Counted from the first letter of the stretch, positions 17,561 to 27,495 are shown. The stretch is DNA of 64,000 bases from Corynebacterium occultum (GCF_009734425.1 NZ_CP046455.1:124001-188000); one strand, 5' to 3'. Numbers and translations: made by a program. Notes: generated by a model not told the origin, from the letters alone.

Positions 17561-18613
17561 TTACTTCTCGCCGTGCGGCACGACCACGGCGCGGCCGGCG
17601 ATCTTGCCCTCGACCAGCAGCTGGTAGGCGTCCAGTGCCTCATCCAGGGAGTAGGTGGTCACCTGCGGGGTGATCTGGCCCGCCTTGTACATGTCGACGA
17701 CCTCGTGCAGCTCCTCAACGGTGCCCCAGTAGGTGTTGACCAGCTCAGCCTCGTAGGGGGTGGTCAGGAAGGCCCACTCGTAGGGGGAGAGGTTACCGAT
17801 GCCGACGATGGTGACACGCGACTGGCGTGCCGCGGAAGCCATGGCGGTCTGGACGGTGGCGCCCACGCCGACGAAATCGAAGGCGGCGTCGACACCCTTG
17901 CCACCGGTGATCTCACGGATGCGCTCCACCTGGCCCTCGCCACCCGGGACGGTGATGGCGCCGAGCTTCTCAGCCTCCGCCATCGCCTCCTCCTTCATGT
18001 CGGTGGCGATGATGGTGGCACCGGTCAGCGCCTTGAGGATCTGCACCCCCACCAGGCCCAGGCCGCCCAGGCCAACGACCAGTGCATACTTGCCGCCCCC
18101 GTTCAGGTGCGGGAGGGCGAGCTTGATGGCGTGGTAGGGGGTCAGGCCGGCGTCGGAAAGCGGGGCAGCCTTGATCGGGTCAGCATCACCCAGCGGAATC
18201 AGGTTGCGGGCCGGAACCACGACGTACTCGGCGACGCCGCCGTCACGGCCCAGGCCGATGCCGGCGTAGGGCATCTCGGTGGCGTTCTCACAGTAGGTGT
18301 CCTGACCACGGGTGCAGGCGCGGCAGTGGCCACAGCCGACGGGGCCGTAGACCAGGTGGGCGGAACCGATCTCCAGGCCATCCACGCCGGGGCCGAGCTC
18401 CTCGACCCAGCCGGAGTTCTCATGTCCGAGGGTGAACTCCGGATCCATCTGGGGGTTCAGGCCCTCATCGAATTCATGGAAGATGGCGACATCAGAGTGG
18501 CAGAGCCCGGCCCCGGCAACCTTCAGCAGCACCTCACCGGGTCCGGGAGTGGGCTTCTCCACCTCCTTGAGGGTGGGGAAGGTGTGGTAGGCGGTGTGGC
18601 GGACTGCGCGCAT
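17561..18613 (-). CDS. Zinc-dependent alcohol dehydrogenase (AdhA-like)
   Basis: The 350-residue medium-chain dehydrogenase has catalytic zinc ligands Cys38, His64 and Glu65 (G-H-E), four structural zinc cysteines at 94, 97, 100 and 108, and the NAD motif G-L-G-G-L-G at 181-186 followed by T-D-M. It oxidises alcohols or reduces aldehydes in the cytosol. It resembles corynebacterial AdhA and mycobacterial AdhC-type enzymes, but G-L-C-H-S-D differs from the ethanol-dehydrogenase form, so the substrate is open. It is monocistronic with its own terminator. Confidence 0.88.
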   Translation of the reverse strand: MRAVRHTAYHTFPTLKEVEKPTPGPGEVLLKVAGAGLCHSDVAIFHEFDEGLNPQMDPEFTLGHENSGWVEELGPGVDGLEIGSAHLVYGPVGCGHCRACTRGQDTYCENATEMPYAGIGLGRDGGVAEYVVVPARNLIPLGDADPIKAAPLSDAGLTPYHAIKLALPHLNGGGKYALVVGLGGLGLVGVQILKALTGATIIATDMKEEAMAEAEKLGAITVPGGEGQVERIREITGGKGVDAAFDFVGVGATVQTAMASAARQSRVTIVGIGNLSPYEWAFLTTPYEAELVNTYWGTVEELHEVVDMYKAGQITPQVTTYSLDEALDAYQLLVEGKIAGRAVVVPHGEK

Positions 18614-18804
18614 TATGTCTCCTTAGATGAATACGGTCTGAGGGACTCCTGACAAACCCGTCCCTTATCTCCACTCTAGTGAAAATCCAGCCTCCGGGAC
18701 GGCCCACAAAGGTGAGCTTCCTCCCAAAGTAAACAGCCGGGAAATACTGGATGACCAGCTTATTTTCCTGGGACAATCACCAGGCGCACAGAGATGTGCA
18801 ACCT

Positions 18805-20025
18805 TCATCGAACCTGGGCGAGTTCCGCCCGGATGATCTGCCGCACCCGGGAATCCTGGGGCAGATCAGCGTGCAGGATCACCGCCCGGGGATAACGGTC
18901 CTGGATCCAGATATTGTGCACCCGTTCCGTCCCCAACTCGTCCACCGTCTCATCCCCCAGCTCATCCTCATCGGGATAGAGGAAACAGGTCTCCGGCGGC
19001 TGGATCACCGTATCCCCCCGCGTGGCGATACAGGTGTAGCTCACCCCCGGATCCAGATCCCCGCCCTCATTGATGGCGGTGATGGTGGGATGCCCCGTGA
19101 CCTGCTCAAAACCGGAACTGCCGAACCAGTTGTTGACCAGCGAGTTCATGATGTTCTCCGCCATGGCGGTACGCACCAGGGGACTGACCACCCCACCCAG
19201 GGTGGTGCCGTGGTTGGGCGCCGCCAGACACACCAGGTGGCGGACCTTCGGGGCGCCACCCATCAACCGCATCCAATAACGCGCCAGGGTCCCACCCTGG
19301 GAATGCCCGATCAGGATCACCTGCTGCGCCCCCGTGGCCTGGAGGACCACATCGATATAAGCGCCGATCTGGGAGGCGGACTCCGCGATGGAATCGGTGG
19401 CCCGGTTGCCGAAGTCCGGGGCGAAGACGGCATAACCCTCAGCCCGTAGATCCTCACCCAGTTCCTGCCAGTCCCCCTTGGTGGTGCCGGTGCCATGGAT
19501 GCAGATCACCGGATAAGGATGTTCCGTGGTGGGTCGGGCACGCCAGTCATCCTCGAAGAGACCACGCGCCCGCATCCGTGCCAGCAACGGCAGGGGGAGC
19601 AGAACCCTGGCAGCTTCCGCCGCAGATTCCCCTTCCACCTCCTGCTTATCGACGACCCTCAGGTCGGCCGGGATATCACCAGGGCCCAGCTCCGCGGCAG
19701 CCAACTGATCGGCGGTATCCCGGGCGGCATCCCGGGCGGTGGGGTCTCCCTCCCCTCCGGTCGCCCCGCTCTCCGGGGCATCCCCAGTCCCAGCCGACTG
19801 TGCTAGTTCTCCCTCGGCCGGGGAAACCGACGAACGCCGCATCCTCCGACGCCATGCCCCACCGGGCAGGATGACCGGGTTGTCGGGATCATCACTGAGC
19901 GCATCAGCGGACTCCACCTCCCGGCCCGCAGCGGCGGCATCAGAAGGGAGAAGATGTGGGGGCAGAAGTCTGCTGAGTTTATCGGAGATTTCCTGCAGCA
20001 GTTCAGAGGGGCGCTCCTGGGGCAT
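18805..20025 (-). CDS. Alpha/beta-hydrolase lipase/esterase
   Basis: The 406-residue protein has a low-complexity acidic N-terminal 120 residues, then an alpha/beta hydrolase from about 170. The oxyanion strand is I-C-I-H-G-T-G at 174-180 and the nucleophile elbow is G-H-S242-Q-G-G. A late D-T-V and a V-H-N motif supply candidate Asp and His. The catalytic part resembles actinobacterial secreted triacylglycerol lipases, but no signal peptide or lipobox is visible, so it appears cytosolic. AAGGA lies 6 bases before the start. Function beyond esterase activity is unknown. Confidence 0.8.
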   Translation of the reverse strand: MPQERPSELLQEISDKLSRLLPPHLLPSDAAAAGREVESADALSDDPDNPVILPGGAWRRRMRRSSVSPAEGELAQSAGTGDAPESGATGGEGDPTARDAARDTADQLAAAELGPGDIPADLRVVDKQEVEGESAAEAARVLLPLPLLARMRARGLFEDDWRARPTTEHPYPVICIHGTGTTKGDWQELGEDLRAEGYAVFAPDFGNRATDSIAESASQIGAYIDVVLQATGAQQVILIGHSQGGTLARYWMRLMGGAPKVRHLVCLAAPNHGTTLGGVVSPLVRTAMAENIMNSLVNNWFGSSGFEQVTGHPTITAINEGGDLDPGVSYTCIATRGDTVIQPPETCFLYPDEDELGDETVDELGTERVHNIWIQDRYPRAVILHADLPQDSRVRQIIRAELAQVR

Positions 20026-20168
20026 TCACGGATCCTTCGCTTCGGCGGTGAATCTTCGCTGCCCTCCAGTGTAGGGGCCCACCGCTAGGCTGGGGTCCGG
20101 GAAGTTCCCAACCGGTCCCGGAGGGAAACCCCGGGGGACCGCACCGGAAGAGCAGGGGAGGAAGGCAC

Positions 20169-21596
20169 ATGAACCAGCCGGAACTCACACAGGTGAACAG
20201 CGTGGAAGAGGCCGTCGCCACGCTGATCAGACTCTATGAGAATGCCGAGGACCTGGCCCGCGAAGTCCTGGAGAACGGCAACTACGAGGACTACCGCCGG
20301 GTGGTCTACCCCAAGCTGATCGTGGACGTGAAAGCCTGGCATCCGATCTCACGTTCGGAACCCTTCGGCTACGTCAATGAAGCCGGCCGCTACTCCGCCA
20401 CCTTCTCCAAACCACACCTGATGCGGAACTACCTGCAGGAACAGTTGGAACGACTCAACGGCCACTACCCCTGTGAGATCTTCGTCGGCCCCTCCGAAAC
20501 CCGCATCCCACCGGAATTCCTGCGGGATGTCCCCGACGCCAGTGAGGCCCGGCGCGCCGGGGACGTGGCTGACGCCATCCCGCGCCCCACCCTGGATGAG
20601 GTGCATGATGCGATCGTGGATGGTGAGTGGGAGGCTTTCCATGGTGCGGAGAAACCTCTTTTCCATTTTGGTCCGCAGCGTTTCGACATCGCCTGCGCCC
20701 GCATCGAGCATTACACCGGCATCGCGGTGGACAGTGTGCAGCGGTTCATCCTCTTCACCAACTACGCCATGCACACCACTGAGTTCGTGAAGTTCGGGTT
20801 GCGTTCCCTCACCGAGGAGGGGTCTCGTTACACTGCGTTGATTTTGCCGAATGGGCAGCGGATCGGGGCGGAGGAGGCGGCCGCTGTTGAGGGTGGGGCC
20901 CTGGAGCTGGGTTCGCGTTTCCAGATGCCACGTTATGATCTCTGCACCGATGATGGTTATGGCATCACCATGATCAATATCGGTGTGGGCCCCTCCAACG
21001 CCAAGACCATCACGGACTGTCTGGCGGTGCTGCGTCCGGAGGCCTGGATCATGATCGGCCATTGTGCCGGGCTGGATGGCCGGATGCGCATCGGTGACCT
21101 CATCCTCGGTAATGCCTACCAGCGTCAGGACCGGATTCTGGATTCCCGGATCCAGCCCGCCATCCCCATTCCTGCGGTACCGGAGATCCAGCGTGCGTTG
21201 GAGGCCAGCGTCGCCCAGATCTACGGGGACGACAAGTCCCTGATGCGCACCGGCACGGTGTTGTCCACCGATGACCGGAACTGGGAGTGGCACACCCCGC
21301 AGGGGCTGTGGGAGCTTTTCCAGGGTTCCACCGCCGCGGCCGTGGACATGGAGTCCTGCACCCTGGCGGCCAATGGTTATCGCTACCGCATCCCTTATGG
21401 CACCCTGCTGAGTGTTTCTGACCTTCCGCTTCATGCGGTACCGAAACTGCCCACCCAGGCGCAGGCCTTCTATTCCTCCTCCAAGGAGGCACATGTGATG
21501 TGTGCGGTGCATGCGGTGGAGTCCCTGGCCGCTGACCCGGAACGCCTGCGCACCCGCAAACTACGCCGCACGATGGGGGAGGTGCCCTTCCGGTAG
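20169..21596 (+). CDS. amn: AMP nucleosidase
   Basis: The 475-residue enzyme hydrolyses AMP to adenine and ribose 5-phosphate. It has the N-terminal regulatory domain (V-Y-P-K-L-I-V-D-V, R-S-E-P-F-G-Y-V near 45-70) and the C-terminal nucleoside-phosphorylase-like domain, with I-N-I-G-V-G-P-S-N-A-K-T near 258-269, M-I-G-H-C-A-G-L at 294-301 and V-D-M-E-S near 392-396. Length matches the bacterial Amn family. A GAGGAAGG ribosome site precedes the ATG. It links purine pools to ribose phosphate; no purine genes adjoin it. Confidence 0.93.
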   Translation: MNQPELTQVNSVEEAVATLIRLYENAEDLAREVLENGNYEDYRRVVYPKLIVDVKAWHPISRSEPFGYVNEAGRYSATFSKPHLMRNYLQEQLERLNGHYPCEIFVGPSETRIPPEFLRDVPDASEARRAGDVADAIPRPTLDEVHDAIVDGEWEAFHGAEKPLFHFGPQRFDIACARIEHYTGIAVDSVQRFILFTNYAMHTTEFVKFGLRSLTEEGSRYTALILPNGQRIGAEEAAAVEGGALELGSRFQMPRYDLCTDDGYGITMINIGVGPSNAKTITDCLAVLRPEAWIMIGHCAGLDGRMRIGDLILGNAYQRQDRILDSRIQPAIPIPAVPEIQRALEASVAQIYGDDKSLMRTGTVLSTDDRNWEWHTPQGLWELFQGSTAAAVDMESCTLAANGYRYRIPYGTLLSVSDLPLHAVPKLPTQAQAFYSSSKEAHVMCAVHAVESLAADPERLRTRKLRRTMGEVPFR

Positions 21597-21713
21597 GGCT
21601 GGCGGGAGGGGCTTGGCGGGTGCCCGGGGTGGGTTGAGTGGGTGGGGGGCGGTGGAGGTTCACCGCCGCCCCGAACTTTCATGAGTCGAGGCATGTGGTG
21701 CAAGATTGACCTC

Positions 21714-22565
21714 GTGAACATCCTCTCCATCCAGTCCTTTGTCGCCTACGGCCATGTGGGCAACTCCGCCGCCGTCTTCCCGCTCCAGCGCCTGGGCCAC
21801 GAGGTGTGGCCGGTGTACACCGTGAACTACTCCAACCACACCGGTTATGGTTCCTGGCGGGGACCGATGATCCCGGCCTCGGATGTCGCCGAGATCATCA
21901 CGGGTATGGAGGAGCGTGGGGCACTGGCTCAGGTCGACGCGGTCCTTTCCGGATACCAGGGTGGCTCCGACATCGCGGACGTCATCATCGACGCCGTCGC
22001 CCGGGTCAAGGCAGCCAACCCCACAGCGATCTACGCCTGCGATCCGGTGATGGGTAACGCCAGGTCCGGTTGCCACGTCGCCGACGCAATCCCGCCCTTG
22101 CTGCGCGACCGGGTGGTTCCCGTCGCCGACATCATCACCCCCAACCAGTTTGAACTGGGTTTCCTCACCGGCCGGGACGTAGCCGACCTCGCCTCCACCC
22201 TGGACGCCGTTGACGCCGCCCGCGCCATGGGCCCCTCCACCGTCCTGGTCACCTCCCTGGAGCGCCCGGAGCGCCCTGAGGGCAGCATCGAGATGCTCGC
22301 GGTCAATGACTCCGGCGCCTGGATCGTGCGCACCCCCTACCTGCCCTTCAAGCGCAATGGTTCCGGGGATGTCACCGCCGCTCTGTTCACCGGTCACTAC
22401 GTCTCCACCGGTGATGCCGCTGACGCCCTGGCACGCACCGCCTCCAGCGTCTACGACCTCCTGCAGAACACCTTCGAGGCCGACTCCCGGGAACTGCTGC
22501 TCATCGAGTCCCAGGAGGCTTACGCCAACCCGCGCATGCAGTTTGAGGTTGAGCAGGTCCGCTGA
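21714..22565 (+). CDS. pdxY: Pyridoxal kinase
   Basis: The 283-residue ribokinase-fold enzyme phosphorylates pyridoxal to PLP (salvage). It begins N-I-L-S-I-Q-S-F-V-A-Y-G-H-V-G-N-S-A, the PdxY substrate signature. It also has Y-Q-G-G near residue 80, D-P-V-M-G-N near 110-115 and the anion-hole G-S-G-D with catalytic Asp near 217-220. GTG 21714 is chosen because it starts the protein exactly where PdxY proteins start. In-frame ATGs at 21681 and 21693 would add residues without homology, and no clear ribosome site decides between them. Confidence 0.88.
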   Translation: MNILSIQSFVAYGHVGNSAAVFPLQRLGHEVWPVYTVNYSNHTGYGSWRGPMIPASDVAEIITGMEERGALAQVDAVLSGYQGGSDIADVIIDAVARVKAANPTAIYACDPVMGNARSGCHVADAIPPLLRDRVVPVADIITPNQFELGFLTGRDVADLASTLDAVDAARAMGPSTVLVTSLERPERPEGSIEMLAVNDSGAWIVRTPYLPFKRNGSGDVTAALFTGHYVSTGDAADALARTASSVYDLLQNTFEADSRELLLIESQEAYANPRMQFEVEQVR

Positions 22566-22594
22566 GGCCGGGCCACCGTGTTCCGGTAAAGGAT

Positions 22595-22611
22595 GCTTGA
22601 CGACGCCCCCC
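22595..22611 (+). repeat. Interspersed 17-nt motif, copy 4
   Basis: GCTTGACGACGCCCCCC starts 30 bases after the pyridoxal kinase stop and is in the same orientation. Confidence 0.65.
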
Positions 22612-22734
22612 TTGCGCCGGGTCTCGGTCAACTGTTCGGATCCCTGGGGGAAAGGTCCGGCAGCTGCTCCGGTGTGTCTGGCATGGTTCAAGTTTGAACC
22701 CGTCAGTGCGTTTTGAACCCCAAGGAGCCTTCCC

Positions 22735-23706
22735 ATGTGCGCAGCCGCGTCAACCCTCACCCAGCCCGGGAACACCACCGCCCCGGTTGCGGTGATCCAC
22801 AGTTCCCGCCCCCTCAACAATGAGGAGCACTCCGGACTGGAGTTTCTGCTTTCGGTGGCGGTTGAGGGGCAGGGAGCGCACTCCACCTGGTTCCCGGCGG
22901 ATGACAGCCTGGTGGTGCGGGGTCATCTCATCGATGCTTTCCTGGATCTGTGGCAGGAACACCATGACAGCGGTCTGATCCTCTACCTTTCGGACACCAC
23001 GGTCCGCCGCCTGCTCAAGGAACAGGCGGTGGCCTTCCCGGGGCTGGTCATCCGGGATGTCATCGCCGGCGGCAGGATGCGCGCCACCTGGGAGCTGTGC
23101 CGGGCCTCCCACCATCAGGCTGAGGTGGAGCGGGAACCGGTCCCGGTGGTTCCGGAGCTGCCGGAGCTGATGGTGGTGGCCACCGATGCTTCCCGGCAGA
23201 AGCGGGGTCAGGTCACCGGTCTGGCGGTGGTCGGCTCTGATGGACGGGTAAGAATGAACCATGCCCTGACCCACTGCATCCTGGCTGGTGAGTTCGCCGC
23301 GGTGGGGATGGCGCTGAAGACCTGGGGTGGTCGTTCCCGGGTGCTGTGGATCCTGACCGATTCGCAGAAGGTGAGTCATTTCCTCAACGCCCGGATCGGC
23401 AGTGGTGCGCGCAAGGGGATGGCAGCCCAGGATGACTGCCTGAACAAGCTCGCGGACCTGGAGGCCCGCGGGTTCGAGGTCCGGATCAGCTGGGTCCGGG
23501 GCCATGCCGGCCACCTGCTCAACACCTACGCGGACCGGGCGGCGGTGGCGGCCCGCCGGTGCGCTGAGTTCCGCACGGATAACCGCTCCGAGTTCAACCG
23601 ACGCCTGAAGGGGGAGCTGCAGGAGGCACTGGTCGGGATTCCGGTGGCGGAGTTACGCGACCGGCACATCGAACCGACGGAAACCATGGCTGGCGCGGGG
23701 CGTTAA
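22735..23706 (+). CDS. RNase H-fold protein with unrecognised N-terminal region
   Basis: The C-terminal domain (about 143-285) is RNase HI-like with all catalytic acids: Asp151 (A-T-D-A-S), Glu186 (A-G-E-F-A), Asp209 (L-T-D-S) and Asp267 (T-Y-A-D), plus G-H-A-G-H at 256-260. It should cleave RNA in RNA-DNA hybrids. The first 140 residues match no domain I can name; they alternate strands and helices and could be a degenerate second RNase H fold. A 35-residue basic tail follows. AAGGAG precedes the ATG. Actinobacterial RNase HI proteins are often fused to other domains. Confidence 0.75.
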   Translation: MCAAASTLTQPGNTTAPVAVIHSSRPLNNEEHSGLEFLLSVAVEGQGAHSTWFPADDSLVVRGHLIDAFLDLWQEHHDSGLILYLSDTTVRRLLKEQAVAFPGLVIRDVIAGGRMRATWELCRASHHQAEVEREPVPVVPELPELMVVATDASRQKRGQVTGLAVVGSDGRVRMNHALTHCILAGEFAAVGMALKTWGGRSRVLWILTDSQKVSHFLNARIGSGARKGMAAQDDCLNKLADLEARGFEVRISWVRGHAGHLLNTYADRAAVAARRCAEFRTDNRSEFNRRLKGELQEALVGIPVAELRDRHIEPTETMAGAGR

Positions 23707-23827
23707 ACTCCTATGGGGAGGCCCCCGGGGGCCCGCACGTGAAACCGGGGGCAGGAATGAAGCGCAGGTGGGGATGGTTGCCACTGATGTATGCCTTTAC
23801 CCCGATAAACGTTAGGAAACCTCCCCT

Positions 23828-24817
23828 TTGTCTGTCCCACTGAGTATTCTCGACCTGGTTTCCATCCCTGAGGGAGCCACCGCCCGGGAGGCCATCGCCA
23901 CGTCGATGGAATCCGCCCAGCTCGCTGATCAGCTGGGTTATCACCGGCTGTGGTTCGCTGAACACCACAACACCCCGAATCTTGCTTCCAGTGCCACCTC
24001 ATTGCTGATCTCCCAGGCTGCCTCAGTCACCGAGCAGATCCGGGTGGGTGCCGGCGGGGTGATGCTGCCCAACCATGCTCCCCTGATGGTGGCGGAACAG
24101 TACGGCACCCTGGCCAATATCCACGGTGACCGGATAGACCTCGGTCTCGGCCGGGCCCCGGGAACGGACCAGATGACCGCCCAGGCCCTGAGCCGTTCCT
24201 CCGCGGAACCCCAGGCCTTCGCCCAGAGCATCTATGACCTGCAGGGCTGGTTCGGGGAGTCGGGTGGTGCCCACAGCACCCCAATCGTCTCCGCGGCCTC
24301 CGCCGGAACCGGGGTGCCCATCTGGGTGCTCGGCTCCACCGTCAACGGTGCCTCCATCGCCGGACAGCTGGGCCTGCCCTTCTCTCTGGCCTCCCATTTC
24401 GCGCCGGACCAGATCGACGAGGCCATCGCGGTGTACAAGGAGGCCTTCTCCACCGAGATGCCCACCGCCCAGATCGATAAGCCCTATGTGATGGCCGGCG
24501 TCAATGTCATGGTCGCTGACACCGATGAGCAGGCGCAGCGGGAATTCACCACCGTGGAACAGATGTTCCTGGACATCCGGCAGGGACGTTCCCGCAAGAT
24601 CCAGCCCCCGGTGGACCCTGAGTCGCTGCCGGGGCAGGCTAACCCGGAGCAGTCCATGCTGCGGATCAAGGCGGTGGGTTCCCCGCAGACCGTGAAGGCG
24701 CAGTTGGGGGAGTTCGTTGAGCGCACCGGGGTGGATGAACTGATCACCGTCACCTACGCCTTCGATCCGGCCGTCCGCCAGCGTTCCCTGCAGCTGCTGG
24801 CGGAAACCTGGTTCTGA
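23828..24817 (+). CDS. LLM-class flavin-dependent oxidoreductase
   Basis: The 329-residue protein is a luciferase-like TIM-barrel monooxygenase. Typical features are L-G-Y-H-R-L-W-F-A-E-H-H near 37-48, V-G-A-G-G-V-M-L-P-N-H-A near 75-86 and the D-L-G-L-G-R-A-P-G segment near 104-112. It belongs to the group B-type family of bacterial proteins of unknown substrate. The start is TTG at 23828, with TTAGGAA about 12 bases upstream. The preceding 121-base gap holds a GC palindrome (GCCCCCGGGGGC) and no T-run. Oxygen-dependent oxidation with reduced FMN is inferred from family. Confidence 0.85.
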   Translation: MSVPLSILDLVSIPEGATAREAIATSMESAQLADQLGYHRLWFAEHHNTPNLASSATSLLISQAASVTEQIRVGAGGVMLPNHAPLMVAEQYGTLANIHGDRIDLGLGRAPGTDQMTAQALSRSSAEPQAFAQSIYDLQGWFGESGGAHSTPIVSAASAGTGVPIWVLGSTVNGASIAGQLGLPFSLASHFAPDQIDEAIAVYKEAFSTEMPTAQIDKPYVMAGVNVMVADTDEQAQREFTTVEQMFLDIRQGRSRKIQPPVDPESLPGQANPEQSMLRIKAVGSPQTVKAQLGEFVERTGVDELITVTYAFDPAVRQRSLQLLAETWF

Positions 24818-25060
24818 GAATTACCGGCCCAGCTGGGTGAGTGGCGGCCCGCGGCATAAGACTCTCGCTGAAAGGCCGTGGCCGCGGTATTGCTACCGCA
24901 GGTCAGAAGCGTGGTTCAAAGGCTGAGTTCAGGGTCTGTTTCGACCCCAAAAAGTTACTTTTAACCTTATGGGTCAGGCTCTAAGCTTGGGGAGAGATTA
25001 TCCCTTGACCTCGCCCCGGGTATGACCACTTCCCGGCTGAACCGAAAGAGGTGTGTCCGC

Positions 25061-26524
25061 ATGACACCACCCTCCGCCCAACCCACGCTCGCGGCAGATC
25101 CCCCGAAGCTTCAGGGTGGGCAGATCACCGCCCTGATGCTGGCACTGCTGGCCGCGGTTTTCGCTTTCCAGCTCAATGCCTCCATGCTTTCCCCCGCGCT
25201 CGTGGTCATGGAGCAGGAGCTCAGTGCCACCAGCGCCCAGATCGGTCTGACCCAGACCGCCTTCTTCACCGCCGCCGCCCTGTTCTCCCTCTTCCTGCCG
25301 CGCTGGGCCGATCTGATCGGGCGTCGTAAAGTTCTGGTCGGCATGATGGCGGTGCTCTTCCTCGGCTGTATCGTCGCCGCGCTGGCCCCCAATGTCACGG
25401 TGTTGTTCATCGGCCGGGTGATCCAGGGTATCGCCGGTCCGACGGTGCCGATGTGTCTGATCATGCTGCGGGTGCAGGTCCCCAATGACAAGCAGTATGC
25501 CCTGCTCATGGGTATCATCACCTCCATCAACGGTGGCATCGGCGGCGTGGATGCGCTCGCCGGTGGCTGGTTGGCGGACAACCTCGGTTTCCGTTCCATC
25601 TTCTGGGTGATGTCGGTTGTCGCCATCATCGCGCTGCTGGCGGTGCAGTTCGGCACCAGGGAATCCACCGCGGTGGAGGTCCACCCCATGGACTGGAAGG
25701 GTGTTCTGCCCATCGTGATCGCCCTGGCATCGGCCCTGATCGCCTTCAATGAGGCGGGCAAGCTGGCGGCGGCGAACTGGCTGCTGGTGATCGGTTTGCT
25801 GGTGCTGGCGGTGGTCGCCTTCATCGTGTTCTGGAAGATCGAGTCCACGGTCAAGCATCCCCTGGTCTCCACCTACTACATGAAGCAGCGTCGTACCTGG
25901 GCCCTGCTGATCACCACCCTGCTGACCATGACTGGTGTTTTCGCGGTGATGAACGGCCTGATCCCGAACCTGGGTCAGAACGTGGACGTCGGGGCGGGCA
26001 TCAGCGCGGACACCGTCTCCTGGTGGACCCTGACCCCCTACGCCCTGGCTGGACTGGTGATGGGCCCCATTGCCGGCACCCTGGCCGGTAAGTTCGGATA
26101 TAAGCTGGTGCTGCAGGTCGGTCTGATCGGCACCGCCATAGGCCTGGGCTTCGCCATCTTCGTGGTGGGTAACCCCGGCCCGATCTCCCTGTTGCTGATC
26201 TCCCTGTTCGTCGGTGTCACCTACGCCGGTATCTCCAACATCATGCTCAACGGCATGGGAATCGTGCTTTCCCCGGCGGATAACCCCGGTTACCTGCCGG
26301 GCATGAACGCCGCTGCCTTCAACCTGGGTGCGGGCCTGAGCTTCGCCATTCTCTTCGCGGTGTTCACCTTCTTCGCCGACACCGACGCCGCCCTGGGTTT
26401 CCGGGCCGGCATGGGTACCGGCGCCGTGATCCTGCTGCTGGCCTTCCTGACCTCCTTCCTCATCCCCCGCCCGGAGAGTCTCTCCGATGCCGTGGGTGAG
26501 GAAGCTGCAACCATCGAAAATTAA
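25061..26524 (+). CDS. MFS permease of the uridine cluster (UriT-like)
   Basis: The roughly 487-residue membrane protein has about 14 hydrophobic helices and the MFS loop motif R-W-A-D-L-I-G-R-R-K. It is 14 bases upstream of the uridine-type nucleoside hydrolase. C. glutamicum has the same permease-hydrolase pairing (uriT-uriH), so nucleoside uptake is the likely role. The drug-exporter-like sequence leaves other substrates possible. The rbsK and uriR genes of that cluster are absent. ATG 25061 is preferred because AGAGGTG lies 8 bases upstream; ATG 25022 is an alternative. Confidence 0.78.
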   Translation: MTPPSAQPTLAADPPKLQGGQITALMLALLAAVFAFQLNASMLSPALVVMEQELSATSAQIGLTQTAFFTAAALFSLFLPRWADLIGRRKVLVGMMAVLFLGCIVAALAPNVTVLFIGRVIQGIAGPTVPMCLIMLRVQVPNDKQYALLMGIITSINGGIGGVDALAGGWLADNLGFRSIFWVMSVVAIIALLAVQFGTRESTAVEVHPMDWKGVLPIVIALASALIAFNEAGKLAAANWLLVIGLLVLAVVAFIVFWKIESTVKHPLVSTYYMKQRRTWALLITTLLTMTGVFAVMNGLIPNLGQNVDVGAGISADTVSWWTLTPYALAGLVMGPIAGTLAGKFGYKLVLQVGLIGTAIGLGFAIFVVGNPGPISLLLISLFVGVTYAGISNIMLNGMGIVLSPADNPGYLPGMNAAAFNLGAGLSFAILFAVFTFFADTDAALGFRAGMGTGAVILLLAFLTSFLIPRPESLSDAVGEEAATIEN

Positions 26525-26538
26525 GGAACAATGGACTC

Positions 26539-27492
26539 ATGACTCAAGCCCCCAAGAAAATCATCCTGGACTGCGATCCTGGCCATGATGATGCCGTCGC
26601 CATCATCCTGGCGGCCGGCAACCCCGCCATCGACCTGCTCGGCATCACCACCATCGGTGGAAACCAGACCCTGCCGAAGGTCACCCACAACGCTCTCACC
26701 GTGCTGACCGTGCTCGGTCAGACCTCCGTTCCGGTCTACGCGGGTTGCACCCGGCCGCTGGTACAGCCGGTTGAGGTCGCCCCGGACATCCACGGTGACT
26801 CCGGCATGGAGATCCACGGCTACCAGCTGCCCGAACCCGCCATTGACGTGGTTCCGGACGTGCATGCCGTGGACTACATCATCGACACCGTGATGAACAA
26901 CGAACCGGGCACCATAACCCTGGTTCCCACCGGCCCGCTGACCAACATCGCCCTGGCGGTGCGCAAAGAACCCCGGATCGCGGAGCGCGTCAAGGAGGTC
27001 GTGCTGATGGGCGGCGGTTACCACGAGGGCAACTGGTCCGCGGTGGCGGAGTTCAACATCAAGGTTGATCCCGAGGCCGCGCACATCGTCTTCAACGAGT
27101 CCTGGCCGCTGACCATGGTCGGCCTGGACCTGACCCACCAGGCCCTGGCCACCGCGGAGGTTGAGAAGCGGCTGGTGGATCTGGACTCTGATATCGCCAA
27201 CTTCGTGGTCGGACTCTTCGGCTTCTTCCGCCAGTCCTACCAGGATGCGCAGGGCTTTGATGACCCGCCGGTGCACGATCCCTGCACCGTCGCCTACCTC
27301 ATTGATCCCACGGTGATGACCACCCGGAAGGTGCCGCTGGATGTGGAACTGCGGGGTGCCCTGACCGTGGGCATGACCGTCGCCGATTTCCGTTCACCCG
27401 CACCGGAGGACTGCAACACCCAGGTTGCGGTGAAGCTGGACCGGGAGAAGTTCTGGGATCTGGTGATCGATGCGGTGAAGGCGCTGAGCTGA
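26539..27492 (+). CDS. uriH: Uridine-preferring nucleoside hydrolase
   Basis: The 317-residue inosine-uridine-preferring hydrolase has the calcium/ribose motif D11-C-D-P-G-H-D-D-A at its N-terminus, V-P-T-G-P-L-T-N near 135, E-F-N-I-K-V-D-P-E-A-A near 170 and V-H-D-P-C at 248-252. It cleaves ribonucleosides to base and ribose in the cytosol. It matches what I know of C. glutamicum UriH along its whole length. AAGGA precedes the ATG. The operon ends in a strong terminator that abuts one copy of the 17-nt motif. Confidence 0.88.
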   Translation: MTQAPKKIILDCDPGHDDAVAIILAAGNPAIDLLGITTIGGNQTLPKVTHNALTVLTVLGQTSVPVYAGCTRPLVQPVEVAPDIHGDSGMEIHGYQLPEPAIDVVPDVHAVDYIIDTVMNNEPGTITLVPTGPLTNIALAVRKEPRIAERVKEVVLMGGGYHEGNWSAVAEFNIKVDPEAAHIVFNESWPLTMVGLDLTHQALATAEVEKRLVDLDSDIANFVVGLFGFFRQSYQDAQGFDDPPVHDPCTVAYLIDPTVMTTRKVPLDVELRGALTVGMTVADFRSPAPEDCNTQVAVKLDREKFWDLVIDAVKALS

Positions 27493-27495
27493 ACC

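Noticed and set aside
23714..23740. A CACGTGAAACC half-palindrome near 23737 that resembles parS.
   Set aside because: Only one half matches; the other arm does not, so it is not a credible ParB site.
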